Shown: positions 14,409-27,660, numbered from the stretch's first letter. The stretch is DNA of 64,000 nt from Microbacterium oryzae (GCF_009735645.1 NZ_CP032550.1:2914001-2978000), one strand, 5' to 3'. Numbers and translations are program-made. Notes: generated by a model not told the origin, from the letters alone.

Positions 14409-15296
14409 ATGGATTCACCGAAGATCAAGGCGGTCATCCCCGCCGCCGGGCTCGGCACGCGGTTCCTGCCTGCCACCAAGGCCACACCCAAGGAGATGCT
14501 GCCGGTCGTCGACAAGCCGGCCATCCAGTACGTCGTGGAGGAGGCGGTCGCCGCCGGCATCCGCGACGTGCTCATGATCATCGGGCGCAACAAGAACGCG
14601 CTGGCGAACCACTTCGACTCCGTGCCCGAGCTCGAGAGCAACCTCGAGCGCAAGGGCGACCAGGGTCGTCTCGAGCGCGTGAAGGCGTCGAGCGACCTCG
14701 CCGACATCCACTTCGTGCGACAGGGTGACCCCAAGGGCCTCGGCCACGCCGTGCTGCGCGCGAAGGCGCACGTGGGCGACGTGCCGTTCGCGGTGCTGCT
14801 GGGCGATGACCTCATCGACGAGCGCGACGAGCTCCTCTCGAAGATGATCGACGAGCAGAGCAAGCGCGGTGCGCAGATCGTCGCCCTCATGGAGGTCGAC
14901 CCCGAGCACATCCACATGTACGGCTGCGCCGACGTCGAGGCGACCGACACCGACGGCGTCGTCCGCGTGAAGGGCCTCGTCGAGAAGCCCGCCAAGGAGG
15001 ACGCTCCCTCGAACCTCGCCATCATCGGCCGCTACGTGCTGACGCCGGCGATCTTCGACGTGCTCGAGCACACCGAGCCGGGCAAGGGCGGCGAGATCCA
15101 GCTGACCGACGCGCTGCAGGAGGTGGCCGCCGATGAGGACGGCCCCGGCGTGTACGGCGTGGTCTTCCGCGGCCGCCGCTACGACACCGGCGACCGGCTC
15201 GACTACATCAAGGCCATCGTGCAGCTCGCCGCCGACCGCCCCGACCTCGGCCCGGACCTGCGTCCGTGGTTCAAGGAGTTCGCGACTACGCTCTGA
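14409..15296 (+). CDS. galU: UTP--glucose-1-phosphate uridylyltransferase
   Basis: 295-residue cytosolic enzyme forming UDP-glucose from UTP and glucose-1-phosphate for cell-wall and capsule precursors. The nucleotidyltransferase motif GLGTRFLPATKATPKEMLP lies at residues 14-32, with PAIQYVVEEAVAAGI after it. Further family segments are GDPKGLGHAVLRAK, LLGDDLIDE and the product-binding GVVFRGRRYDTGDRLDYIKA. The leaderless start is at ATG 14409. It is followed after 35 bases by the rimJ-like gene on the same strand. Confidence 0.96.
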   Translation: MDSPKIKAVIPAAGLGTRFLPATKATPKEMLPVVDKPAIQYVVEEAVAAGIRDVLMIIGRNKNALANHFDSVPELESNLERKGDQGRLERVKASSDLADIHFVRQGDPKGLGHAVLRAKAHVGDVPFAVLLGDDLIDERDELLSKMIDEQSKRGAQIVALMEVDPEHIHMYGCADVEATDTDGVVRVKGLVEKPAKEDAPSNLAIIGRYVLTPAIFDVLEHTEPGKGGEIQLTDALQEVAADEDGPGVYGVVFRGRRYDTGDRLDYIKAIVQLAADRPDLGPDLRPWFKEFATTL

Positions 15297-15331
15297 GCAG
15301 GTTGCTCGACACGTCGGCCGAGGAGAGTCGG

Positions 15332-15958
15332 ATGGATAGCCAGCTCTTGCGCGAGCACGGTCCGGTGTCCATCCGACTCGTCCGCCCGCGGGACGCGCGC
15401 GTGCTGCAGCAGGAGCTGCTGTCGAACCGCACGTGGCTGCGTCCCTGGGAGGCGACGAGTCCGGAGGGCGCGGTCTCCTTCGACATGCGCGCGGGTGTCC
15501 GACGACTCCTGCAGCAGTACCGCGACGGCGCCGGCGTGCCCATGGTCATGGAGTACGGCGGCGACGTCTGCGGACAGCTGAACATCTGGGGGATCGCCCG
15601 CGGTTCGCTGTCCTCCGCCACCATCGGCTACTGGGTGAGCGAGCGCTACGCGGGGCGCGGCATCACCCCCACCGCCGTCGCGCTGGCGACCGACCTGGCG
15701 TTCACCGAGCTCGGACTCCACCGGATGGAGATCTGCATCCGACCGGAGAACGTCCCGAGCCTGCGCATCGTGCAGAAGCTCGGCTTCCGGTACGAGGGCC
15801 TGCGCCGCCGCTACATCCACATCGACGGCGACTGGCGCGACCACTACGCCTTCGCGCTCGTTCGCGAGGACGTGCACCACGGCGTGCTCGCACGATGGCT
15901 GCGCGGCGATGTCCCCGCCGACGCCGCTGACATCCCGCCGCAGGATCTCGCCGGCTGA
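15332..15958 (+). CDS. rimJ: GNAT acetyltransferase, RimJ/RimL type
   Basis: 208-residue acetyl-CoA-dependent N-acetyltransferase; the relatives modify the alpha-amino group of ribosomal proteins. Visible features: RLVRPRDARVLQQELLSNRTWLRPWE at the front, IGYWVSERYAGRGITPTAVA (acetyl-CoA pyrophosphate loop) and RMEICIRPENVPSLRIVQKLGFRYEG. The start ATG 15332 has a GAGGAGAG site. It sits between galU and the GlpR-like gene, the order also seen in mycobacteria and corynebacteria, which supports the symbol. The true substrate is not known. Confidence 0.82.
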   Translation: MDSQLLREHGPVSIRLVRPRDARVLQQELLSNRTWLRPWEATSPEGAVSFDMRAGVRRLLQQYRDGAGVPMVMEYGGDVCGQLNIWGIARGSLSSATIGYWVSERYAGRGITPTAVALATDLAFTELGLHRMEICIRPENVPSLRIVQKLGFRYEGLRRRYIHIDGDWRDHYAFALVREDVHHGVLARWLRGDVPADAADIPPQDLAG

Positions 15959-16018
15959 GCGCCGGACGCGCGGTGCGACACGCGCGGCGCGTGGTCGATG
16001 CCCGCGGCCTGATTCCCC

Positions 16019-16033
16019 TACCTTTAGAGCATG
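16019..16033 (+). promoter_or_regulatory. Leaderless-type promoter of the GlpR-like gene
   Basis: -10 hexamer TACCTT at 16019-16024 ends six bases before ATG 16031. Confidence 0.5.
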
Positions 16034-17044
16034 GGTGGGCAGATGCTGGGTGGGGGCGTGATCATCGCCGTCGCGGTGCTGCTGTGGATCGTGTACCTGC
16101 TTCCCACGTGGTACAGCCGGATGCGCTACAACGCGTCGGAGCGCAACGCCGTGCGTCTCAGCCAAGCGCTGCGCGTGCTCGCCGAGACGAGTGAGACGCC
16201 GGCGGAGATCCACGTCGAGCTCTCCGCGCGCGAGGCGCGCGCCCAAGAGCGTCTCGTGCAGCGCATGCGCGCGGAGGAGGAGCGGCTGCGCGCGGAGCAG
16301 GACCGCATCGCACTCGAGCGCAAGCGCCTCGAGGTGCAGGCCGACGTGGACCGCTCGCGCGAGGAGGCCGCCCTCGAACTCGAGCGGCGCCGTGCCGAGC
16401 TCGCCGCCGAAGCCGACCGCCGGCGCCGGGCGCTCGACGCCGCTCGCCGCGACCCCGCCGTCCGCCGCGCCCGTCAGGCGCGCGCGCGGCGCGCACTGCG
16501 TCTCGCCGCCACCGGGACGCTGCTTGCGAGCCTCGCCGCCATCGCATACGGCGCCACCGCACTCGCGCAGGGCGGGGCCGGATGGTGGCTGGCCGGGGGA
16601 GCGGTGACGGCACTGGTCGCACTCCAGGCACTGGCGCGGATGGCCGCGGTCGCGCGGCGCACGCGTCGACCGGCCGCGCAGGCGGTCACCCGTGTGCCGG
16701 AGGCAGCGCCGGCACCGGCCTCCGTTCCCGCCCACCGGACCGCTCCGGTGCTGCTCGACGCGCAGGACCGCGGGTGGACGCCTCGGTCGCTGCCCGCCCC
16801 GCTCGTCTCGGTGTCGGGATCTCGCGCCGCGGTCGTGCTCGCGGAGGCACGTGCGCAGGAGGCACTGCGGGCCGCCGCGCGCGAAGAGGGTCTGCGTGCA
16901 CAGGCGGCGGCGTCGGCTCCCGTGTCGATCGCGACCGCTCGCCCCGCCGCCGAGCGTTCGCGGTACGCGGGCATGGGCGTCGTGGACGACGCCGAGATCG
17001 AAGCGCACGTGCGGCAGCTGCTCGCCCGCCGCGCGGCGAGCTGA
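16031..17044 (+). CDS. GlpR-like multi-pass membrane protein with coiled coil
   Basis: 337-residue protein: N-terminal membrane helix (about 8-27, GVIIAVAVLLWIVYLLPTW), long highly charged coiled coil (about 50-150, rich in Glu, Arg, Ala), two further membrane helices (about 157-177 and 183-203), then a proline/alanine-rich cytosolic or exposed tail ending in a conserved-looking RYAGMGVVDDAEIEAHVRQLLARR. Position (galU-rimJ-this gene) and topology match corynebacterial GlpR and mycobacterial Rv0996. GlpR is the membrane receptor of the gephyrin/MoeA-like protein Glp and links division to the polar scaffold Wag31. A glp/moeA gene is not present between galU and rimJ here. Identification is by gene order and topology. 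Confidence 0.65.
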   Translation: MGGQMLGGGVIIAVAVLLWIVYLLPTWYSRMRYNASERNAVRLSQALRVLAETSETPAEIHVELSAREARAQERLVQRMRAEEERLRAEQDRIALERKRLEVQADVDRSREEAALELERRRAELAAEADRRRRALDAARRDPAVRRARQARARRALRLAATGTLLASLAAIAYGATALAQGGAGWWLAGGAVTALVALQALARMAAVARRTRRPAAQAVTRVPEAAPAPASVPAHRTAPVLLDAQDRGWTPRSLPAPLVSVSGSRAAVVLAEARAQEALRAAAREEGLRAQAAASAPVSIATARPAAERSRYAGMGVVDDAEIEAHVRQLLARRAAS

Positions 17045-17107
17045 CGCGCGCGGCTGCCCTCGATTCGGCAACCGGCTCCCGCTCTGGTAACGTATTGCGG
17101 GTTGCAA

Positions 17108-17180
17108 GGGCCCATGGCGCAGTTGGTAGCGCGTCTCGTTCGCAATGAGAAGGTCGGGGGTTCGAATCCCCCTGGGTCCA
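17108..17180 (+). tRNA. tRNA-Ala (anticodon CGC)
   Basis: 73-nt cloverleaf. Acceptor GGGCCCA pairs with TGGGTCC including the G3-U70 wobble that identifies alanine tRNAs. The anticodon loop TTCGCAA gives CGC, reading GCG. Discriminator A; 3' CCA not encoded. Confidence 0.96.
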
Positions 17181-17202
17181 CACTGAGTTGAGACAGTCGG
17201 TC

Positions 17203-17227
17203 AGGCCCCGTCCATCGGACGGGGCCT
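17203..17227 (+). terminator. Intrinsic terminator of the tRNA-Ala gene
   Basis: 11-bp stem (17203-17213 with 17217-17227), 3-base loop, followed by TTTCTCG. Confidence 0.85.
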
Positions 17228-17707
17228 TTCTCGTACCCCGGGCCGGCGACCGGCCTGGGTGCACACCGGCTGTCCGCTCCCGGACGGCGCGCCTGCTCGC
17301 CGACCGTGCTGACGCTCCCAGCCGTCGTCATCCCCAGCGCTATAGGCGCGCTCGCTCCGAGACCGCAGGCACCGCGCGCACTCTCGGAGCGGGACCGCAG
17401 GACGCGAGCGAAGGCGCTGTGCGACGAGAGTGTTCACGGCCGCCGAGGGTGCGGATGGCGGCGGCGAGGGTTCGACGCGTCGAGATGCCTCGTGGGCGAC
17501 ACGCCCGACGGATGGTCCGGTTTGCGGGGGTGGGGGGATGAACGTAATGTTGTCTCTTGTCGCCGCCAAGCAGCGAGGTTGAGCCGGAAGGTTCCCCGCC
17601 CCAGGTCAGCGACAACATCTCCTCGAAGTCCACGCATCATGTGCGGCGGGTTCGAGTTGGTGCGTGGTCGTCCCTCGGGTGGCTGCAACCGGCACGGCGT
17701 GTCGGGT

Positions 17708-17736
17708 TTGCATCCGGTTCGGGCTTCGGCTACGGT
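17708..17736 (+). promoter_or_regulatory. Probable rRNA operon promoter
   Basis: TTGCAT (17708-17713) and TACGGT (17731-17736) separated by exactly 17 bases, about 240 bases before the mature 16S 5' end. Confidence 0.65.
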
Positions 17737-17794
17737 AGAGAAGTTGCCCCGGAGGGCCACGGCGGGAGTCGTGGGGCTGGGTGCGTCTGATCCT

Positions 17795-17803
17795 TGAGAA
17801 CTC
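17795..17803 (+). promoter_or_regulatory. rrn leader element TTGAGAACT (boxA-like)
   Basis: TTGAGAACT followed by CAACAG in the leader; the same nine bases occur in the 16S-23S spacer at 19777-19785. The pair is a usual feature of actinobacterial rrn operons and is thought to act in antitermination or processing. Confidence 0.6.
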
Positions 17804-17973
17804 AACAGCGTGCACTTGTCAAATGCCAAATTATCCTCGGCCTGGTCTTTGTGACTGGGTTTGAGAATTCCTTTGGATCAAAACAATGGTTGTCAGTTAT
17901 GACATCCGTATTTGGTCATGATTGAACTCGCTGTTCGTTTCACCGTTTTCCCGGTGGCGGTCAGCTTCTGTTT

Positions 17974-22965
<4,992 letters not shown>

Positions 22966-23065
22966 CACTCCTTCTGCGAGTGCTCGCGTCCACTTTGTGG
23001 TTCCCGATGTACGGGCACCAAACAGTTTCATAGAGAAGCTAGATGTCAGAAACACATCACCAAGT

Positions 23066-23182
23066 GTTTCGGCGGTCATAGCGAGAGGGAAACGCCCGGT
23101 CACATTCCGAACCCGGAAGCTAAGCCTCTCAGCGCCGATGGTACTGCAAGGGGGACCTTGTGGGAGAGTAGGACACCGCCGG
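23066..23182 (+). rRNA. rrf: 5S ribosomal RNA
   Basis: About 117 nt with the conserved stretch GAAACGCCCGGTCACATTCC and complementary ends (TTTCGGCGG with CCGCCGGAC). It follows 23S by about 100 bases. Confidence 0.95.
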
Positions 23183-23194
23183 ACTTCACGTAAC

Positions 23195-23226
23195 CGAAAG
23201 GCCACCCGACGACGGGTGGCCTTTCG
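23195..23226 (+). terminator. rRNA operon terminator
   Basis: 14-bp perfect stem (23195-23208 with 23213-23226), 4-base loop, ending in CCTTTCG. Confidence 0.85.
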
Positions 23227-23313
23227 TGCATTCCAGGCCCATTCCCCGCCCACCGCGTTCCGGCTCGGTCGCTGCGCTCCCTCACACAACGACCGGGACG
23301 AGAGAGCCGAGCC

Positions 23314-24585
23314 TCAGCCGAACACGGCGTGCGCGACCGCGAAGATCACGAGCCCCGCCAGCGCACCGACGACGGTGCCGTTGAGACGGATGTACTGCAG
23401 GTCGCGGCCGACGAGCAGCTCGATCTTCTCGGTGGTCTCCTCGGCGTCCCACTTCTCGACCGTGTCCGTGATGATCGACGCGATGTCGTGTCGGTAGCGC
23501 TCGACGAGGAAGCCGGCCGCGTCCATGACCCAGCCGTCCACGCGCTGCCGCAGGGGAGCATCCGACTGCAGCCGCTCACCGGTCTCCATGAGGGCCTCGC
23601 GGATGCGTGTTCGCAGCGCGCTGCTCTCGTCACCGAGCGAGGCGATGAGACCGTTCTTCGCGGTGTCCCAGGCGCTGGCCGCGAGCTCGCGGACGCGCGG
23701 ACTGTCGAAGAGCGCGGTCTTCGCGGCCTCGAGCTTCGCACGGGTGTCTTCGTCGTGCTGCAGATTGTCGGCGAGACGAGCCAGGTACCGGTCGATCGCG
23801 GCGCGGGCCGGATGGCGGTGGTCGGCGCGAACAGCATCGACGAACGAGACGGCCTCGTTGTAGAGCGCGCCGTCGATCACCCGGTGCGCGACCGACGGCA
23901 GCCACGACGGGAGCCGGCGCGAGACCAGGCCGGCGAACGCGTCGCTGTTCTCACGCAGCCAGCCCGCGACGCTGTCCGCGGCGAGGTCGACCGCCGCGCG
24001 GTGCGCTCCGCTCGCCACGACGCGGCGGAGGGAGGCGCCGGCCGGAGTGCCCCATTCCGGCTCGATGAGGTGCTCACGGGCGAGGGAGGCGACGAGCTCC
24101 TGGACGTCGTCGTCGCTCAGCGCCCGCAGGACGCCCTGAGCCATCGCCGCACCCTCCGACGCGCCGCGCTCGGCGTGCTCCGGCTGCGCGAGCCATGTGC
24201 CCGCCCGCTCGGCCATGCGCGCGCTGCCGAGCTTCTCGCGCACCACCGGCGACGACAGGAAGTTCGTCTCGACGAACTCCCCGAGCGTGCGGCCGATCTC
24301 GTCCTTCCGCGACGGGATGATCGCGGTGTGCGGGATGGGCAGGCCGAGCGGATGCCGGAAGAGCGCGGTGACCGCGAACCAGTCCGCCAGCGCCCCGACC
24401 ATCCCGCCCTCCGCAGCCGCTCGCAGGTAGGCCATCGCGGGCACCGCGTCTTCGAAGGCGAAGCCGGCGACGAACAGCGCGGCCATGAGGATGAGCGCCC
24501 CGAGTGCGACAGCTTTCATTCGGCGGAGCGATGCGCGGCGCGCCTGGTCGGCGATGGTCAGCAGCTCGGTCGGTGTGCGCGGCAT
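23314..24585 (-). CDS. DUF445 family membrane protein
   Basis: 423-residue protein. One or two N-terminal membrane helices (about 25-45, VALGALILMAALFVAGFAF, then a moderately hydrophobic AAAEGGMVGALADWFAVTALF) are followed by a long helical soluble region with LGLPIPHTAIIPSRKDEIGRTLGEFVE. A C-terminal membrane helix ends the protein (GTVVGALAGLVIFAVAHAVFG). The motif GALADWFAVTALFRHPLGLPIPHTAIIP marks the YjiN/DUF445 family, function unknown. GAGGAT six bases before ATG 24585 suggests a leaderless start. Divergent from the CsoR-family gene with only 76 bases between starts. Confidence 0.88.
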   Translation of the reverse strand: MPRTPTELLTIADQARRASLRRMKAVALGALILMAALFVAGFAFEDAVPAMAYLRAAAEGGMVGALADWFAVTALFRHPLGLPIPHTAIIPSRKDEIGRTLGEFVETNFLSSPVVREKLGSARMAERAGTWLAQPEHAERGASEGAAMAQGVLRALSDDDVQELVASLAREHLIEPEWGTPAGASLRRVVASGAHRAAVDLAADSVAGWLRENSDAFAGLVSRRLPSWLPSVAHRVIDGALYNEAVSFVDAVRADHRHPARAAIDRYLARLADNLQHDEDTRAKLEAAKTALFDSPRVRELAASAWDTAKNGLIASLGDESSALRTRIREALMETGERLQSDAPLRQRVDGWVMDAAGFLVERYRHDIASIITDTVEKWDAEETTEKIELLVGRDLQYIRLNGTVVGALAGLVIFAVAHAVFG

Positions 24586-24649
24586 GGCCCGATCCTCGCA
24601 CGATGCCTTCGTGCGGCGGCAGGCGGTGCCGCTTCGCGCGCGAGGGATG

Positions 24650-24664
24650 TACGCTTGCGCGGTG
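24650..24664 (+). promoter_or_regulatory. Leaderless-type promoter of the CsoR-family gene
   Basis: -10 hexamer TACGCT at 24650-24655 ends six bases before GTG 24662. An ATG at 24647 in the same frame would overlap the hexamer. Confidence 0.5.
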
Positions 24665-24934
24665 ATCGACGACATCCACAAGCGCGCCCTGCACCGCACC
24701 CGCATCCTCGAGGGACAGCTGCGCGGACTCGGCCGGATGATCGAGGACGAGGAGTACTGCATGGACATCATCACGCAGTCACGCGCCATCCAGCGCTCGC
24801 TCGAGTCGCTGAACCGGCTGATCCTCGAGAACCACCTGCGCACCCACGTGACCGACATGTTCGAGAGCGGCGGCGACGAGCGAGAGAAGGCGGTCGGCGA
24901 GCTGCTGCGCGCCTTCGACTTCGACGGGAAGTGA
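24662..24934 (+). CDS. CsoR/RcnR family metal-sensing repressor
   Basis: 90-residue all-helical repressor of the CsoR/RcnR/FrmR family, which release DNA on binding Cu(I), Ni/Co or aldehyde. The core HRTRILEGQLRGLGRMIEDEEYCMDIITQ gives the conserved first ligand Cys33. The downstream ligands are His58 and His62 (ENHLRTHV), so the set is Cys-His-His with the spacing of RcnR, not the Cys-His-Cys of the copper sensor CsoR. Nickel or cobalt sensing, or a formaldehyde-type response, is therefore more likely than copper. No metal exporter is adjacent, so the target is unknown. Start chosen as leaderless GTG. Confidence 0.85.
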   Translation: MIDDIHKRALHRTRILEGQLRGLGRMIEDEEYCMDIITQSRAIQRSLESLNRLILENHLRTHVTDMFESGGDEREKAVGELLRAFDFDGK

Positions 24935-24941
24935 CGCCGGC

Positions 24942-26105
24942 TCACGCCTCCATCGGGCCGAGCCAGGCGCTCGCGACGGTGCTGTGGGCCGACTCCGGGT
25001 CCGATGGGTGGAACGCGCCGGCGAGCACGTCGCGATAGAGACGCGACAGCTCGCTGCGTGAGAAGTAGGACGACCCGCCTCCGACGAGCATGGCCTCGTC
25101 GACGATCGTGCGCGCGGTCGTCGTCGCGCGGTGCTTGAGACCCGAGAGCAGCGAGAACCAGCGCGCGCCGTGGTCGACCCGGCCATCGACATCCGATGCG
25201 ATCGCGGTCAGCTGCGGCGGAAGGGCGTCGTAGGCGAGAGCCATCTCCGCCACGCGCCAGCGGATGTCCGGATCCTGACTGTAGGGGAGGCCCGTCCGCT
25301 TCGAGCGTCGACGGTGAGCGCTCTCGATCGCGAGCTCGAGCGCGCGCCGGGCGATGCCCGTGTAGACGGAGGCGAGCAGCACCTCGAACACGGCGAAGAT
25401 CGCGAAGGCGAGGGGATCGGCGCTCGGCCCGGCCGGCATCGTGCGCACCACGCGCTCGGCCGGTGCCACGACGCCGTGGAGCTCCGTCGTGCGGCTCTGC
25501 GTCCCTCGCATGCCCAGGGTGTCCCAGTCGTCGCGTGTGACGACCCGCTCGTCGCGGTCGACGAAGGCGAAGACGAGCTTCGGGCCATCCGGCGAGGTCG
25601 TGTCGAGCCCGTGCAGCCCGAGCCAGGTCCAGACCGGGGCGAGCGACGTGAAGATCTTCGTGCCGGTGAACGCGTATGACCCATCCGGCCCGGGGGCCGC
25701 CGCGGTGTCGCTGCCGAAGAGCACGAGGTCGTTGCCCGCCTCGCTGATGCCGAAGGCGAAGACCGCGCCGTCGGCGGCCTGCTCTTCCACGAATGCGAGG
25801 TCGTCGATGCCGCGATCGCGGAGGACCTTCGCCACGCCCGTCCAGACCAGGTGCATGTTGACGGCGAGTGCGGTGGCAGGGGCGGCGTGCGCCAGACGCT
25901 GCTGCAGCTCCGACGCCTGCGCCAGCGACAGCCCGGCGCCGCCGCGCTCGACGCTCACCAGGATGCGGAGGTAGCCGGCCTCACGCAGCTCGTCGAGGTC
26001 GGCCTGCGGGAAGACGTTCTCTGCGTCGACCGCAGCTGCTCGCGAGCGGATCCGCGCGAGCAGCTCGTCGGACAGGTGATCGGCAGGGTCGAAGCGAGCG
26101 CTCAT
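24942..26105 (-). CDS. Acyl-CoA dehydrogenase family protein
   Basis: 387-residue flavoprotein of the acyl-CoA dehydrogenase fold: helical N-domain (1-115), beta middle domain with FGISEAGNDLVLFGSDT and TGTKIFTSLAPVWTWLG, and helical C-domain (240-387). In this subgroup the usual catalytic Glu is not obvious, and relatives include monooxygenases and dibenzothiophene desulfurisation-type enzymes, so the substrate cannot be stated. It starts leaderless at ATG 26105. The -10 TAGGCT (26112-26117, reverse) overlaps the stop codon of the upstream MFS gene, so it can be transcribed apart from it. Confidence 0.85.
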   Translation of the reverse strand: MSARFDPADHLSDELLARIRSRAAAVDAENVFPQADLDELREAGYLRILVSVERGGAGLSLAQASELQQRLAHAAPATALAVNMHLVWTGVAKVLRDRGIDDLAFVEEQAADGAVFAFGISEAGNDLVLFGSDTAAAPGPDGSYAFTGTKIFTSLAPVWTWLGLHGLDTTSPDGPKLVFAFVDRDERVVTRDDWDTLGMRGTQSRTTELHGVVAPAERVVRTMPAGPSADPLAFAIFAVFEVLLASVYTGIARRALELAIESAHRRRSKRTGLPYSQDPDIRWRVAEMALAYDALPPQLTAIASDVDGRVDHGARWFSLLSGLKHRATTTARTIVDEAMLVGGGSSYFSRSELSRLYRDVLAGAFHPSDPESAHSTVASAWLGPMEA

Positions 26106-26117
26106 GGCGCCAGCCTA
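26106..26117 (-). promoter_or_regulatory. Leaderless-type promoter overlapping the MFS stop codon
   Basis: TAGGCT (26112-26117, reverse strand) ends six bases before ATG 26105; its first three bases are the TAG stop of the MFS gene. Confidence 0.6.
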
Positions 26118-27320
26118 CGGGTGGGTCTGCACAGGCTCCGTGTCGGGGATGGGGGACGCGTCGCGATGGCGGAGGTCTGGGAAGCCCTTCACGAACACCG
26201 CCGCGACGATGAGGCCGACCAGCACGAAGGCGAAGCTCGTGAGCATCGCGCCACGCGCGCCCACGCCGTCGATCATGAAGCCCGCGACCGCCGAGCCGAG
26301 AGCTGCGCCGATGAGCTGGCCGGTGTTGATCCAGCCGTACGCCTCGGCGGTCTCGCTGAACTTCACGCTGGCCGACGTGATCGCGAACGACATCGCCAGC
26401 ACCGGGGCGATGCCGAGGCCGGCGAGGGCGAGCGAGCCGCCGAGCCACCAGGCGTTCAGGGAGACCAGGGTGAGCGCGATCCCCGCGGCCACGATGGTGA
26501 ACCGGCGCGCCATGGACCAGGGCGACATCGGGATGTTGCCGAAGGCGAGCCCGCCCACGAAGCTGCCGACCGCGAAGACGGCCAGGATGAAGCCCGACTC
26601 TAGGGCGCCCTCGCCGAAGGAAGCCACCACGCCGGCCTCAGCGGCCGAGGTCGCCCCGATGAGGAGGAAGCCCAGCACCGTGGTGAGGATGACCGTGGGC
26701 GTGCGCAGCACGCGGCCGAAGGACCGGCGGCTGCGGGGGATGCGCACGCGGCCGAGCTCGGGGGAGAGGATGAACCAGAGCCCGCCGGCCAGCGTGACGG
26801 CGACGATCATGAGCAGTCCGACCACGGTCGAGACCTGCGTGGAGACGAACGTGATGAGCACGGGGCCGGCGATCCAGATGATCTCCTGCAGCGAGGCATC
26901 CAGGGAGTACAGGGCAGTCAGGCGCGAGGCGTTGACCATCTTCGGGTAGATCGTGCGCACGGCCGACTGGACGGGCGGTGAGGCCAGCCCCGCGATGAGA
27001 CCGAACAGGATGGTCACCGGCAGCGGGGCGGGGACGAGCGCGAGCGCGGCGATGGCCGCCGCGGTGACGAGCGTCGTCGCGACGAGCACGCGGCGCATCC
27101 CCCAGCGGCCCATCCATCGGCTGGTCACGGGGCCGGCGACGGCCTGTCCGATCGACGTCGCGGCGAGGACCGTTCCGGCGGCGCCGTAGGAGTGGTGGAT
27201 GTGCTCCACGTGCAGGAGCACGGCGAGTGCCAGCATGCCGCTGGGAAGCCGAGCGGCCAGCTGCGCAGCGATGATGCGCGCGACTCCCGGGGCGCGCAGC
27301 AGATCCCGATAGCCAGACAC
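26115..27320 (-). CDS. MFS transporter
   Basis: 401-residue major facilitator superfamily protein with about 12 membrane helices and the cytoplasmic loop motif GPVTSRWMGRWGMRRVL between helices 2 and 3. It has no large soluble domain. Substrate unknown; the group resembles drug or metabolite exporters. It starts at GTG 27320, six bases after a TAACGT hexamer (27327-27332, reverse strand), so the message is probably leaderless. It lies nine bases upstream of the acyl-CoA dehydrogenase gene, which may be co-transcribed. Confidence 0.88.
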   Translation of the reverse strand: MSGYRDLLRAPGVARIIAAQLAARLPSGMLALAVLLHVEHIHHSYGAAGTVLAATSIGQAVAGPVTSRWMGRWGMRRVLVATTLVTAAAIAALALVPAPLPVTILFGLIAGLASPPVQSAVRTIYPKMVNASRLTALYSLDASLQEIIWIAGPVLITFVSTQVSTVVGLLMIVAVTLAGGLWFILSPELGRVRIPRSRRSFGRVLRTPTVILTTVLGFLLIGATSAAEAGVVASFGEGALESGFILAVFAVGSFVGGLAFGNIPMSPWSMARRFTIVAAGIALTLVSLNAWWLGGSLALAGLGIAPVLAMSFAITSASVKFSETAEAYGWINTGQLIGAALGSAVAGFMIDGVGARGAMLTSFAFVLVGLIVAAVFVKGFPDLRHRDASPIPDTEPVQTHP

Positions 27321-27332
27321 GCTCCCACGTTA

Positions 27333-27660
27333 TCCGCTCGCGCTGGGCGCTCGGCGCGGTCGCCGCGACACGCCGGTCTGGCTGCTTCACAGCGGGGCGG
27401 ATGTCGGTGGTCGCCGATAGCGTCCGGCCTGTGGAGAACGTCGGCGGCGGGACAGGAGATCCGCGCGAACCGGGCATTTTCGAGGGCCCGTCAGCGTTGT
27501 ACTCCTGTGGAGGCATCGGTGGATGGAGCTGTGGGGAACGGTGGAGAATCACACGGATGTAACTACTAGCCCTAGTGGTGCCCCCGAAGGTCGGCACCCA
27601 TATGTAGTATTGGAAGCCCGGCAGGGCATGCCGGCCGAAAACGGATCTGAGGGGAAAGAC
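27333..27660 (+). promoter_or_regulatory. Regulatory region of the nrdHIEF operon
   Basis: About 330 bases without a gene. Four imperfect DnaA-box-like sites in one orientation are present (TGTGGAGAA 27430-27438, TGTGGAGGC 27506-27514, TGTGGGGAA 27530-27538, GGTGGAGAA 27540-27548). An inverted repeat ACTACTAG/CTAGTGGT lies near 27563-27580, followed by an AT-richer segment with TAGTAT (27605-27610), a plausible -10. NrdR boxes would be expected here; the segments around 27557 and 27602 (both containing ATGTA) are weak candidates only. Confidence 0.4.

Larger units (their letters stand above)
17228..17973 (+). other. rRNA operon upstream and leader region
   Basis: About 745 bases without a convincing gene; overlapping ORFs on both strands have no recognisable content. 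The distal 480 bases show nothing I can name. The last 270 bases hold the promoter 17708-17736, the leader element at 17795 and an AT-rich leader (17820-17973) that probably pairs with the 16S-23S spacer for RNase III processing. Confidence 0.6.

Noticed and set aside
17201..17830. ORFs upstream of the 16S gene as protein genes
   Set aside because: Composition is random-like, frames overlap on both strands, and the rrn promoter and leader lie within them.
27550..27612. NrdR boxes before nrdH
   Set aside because: Two segments with ATGTA cores match the consensus only partly and their spacing (45 bases) is not a whole number of helical turns; kept only as a weak note.
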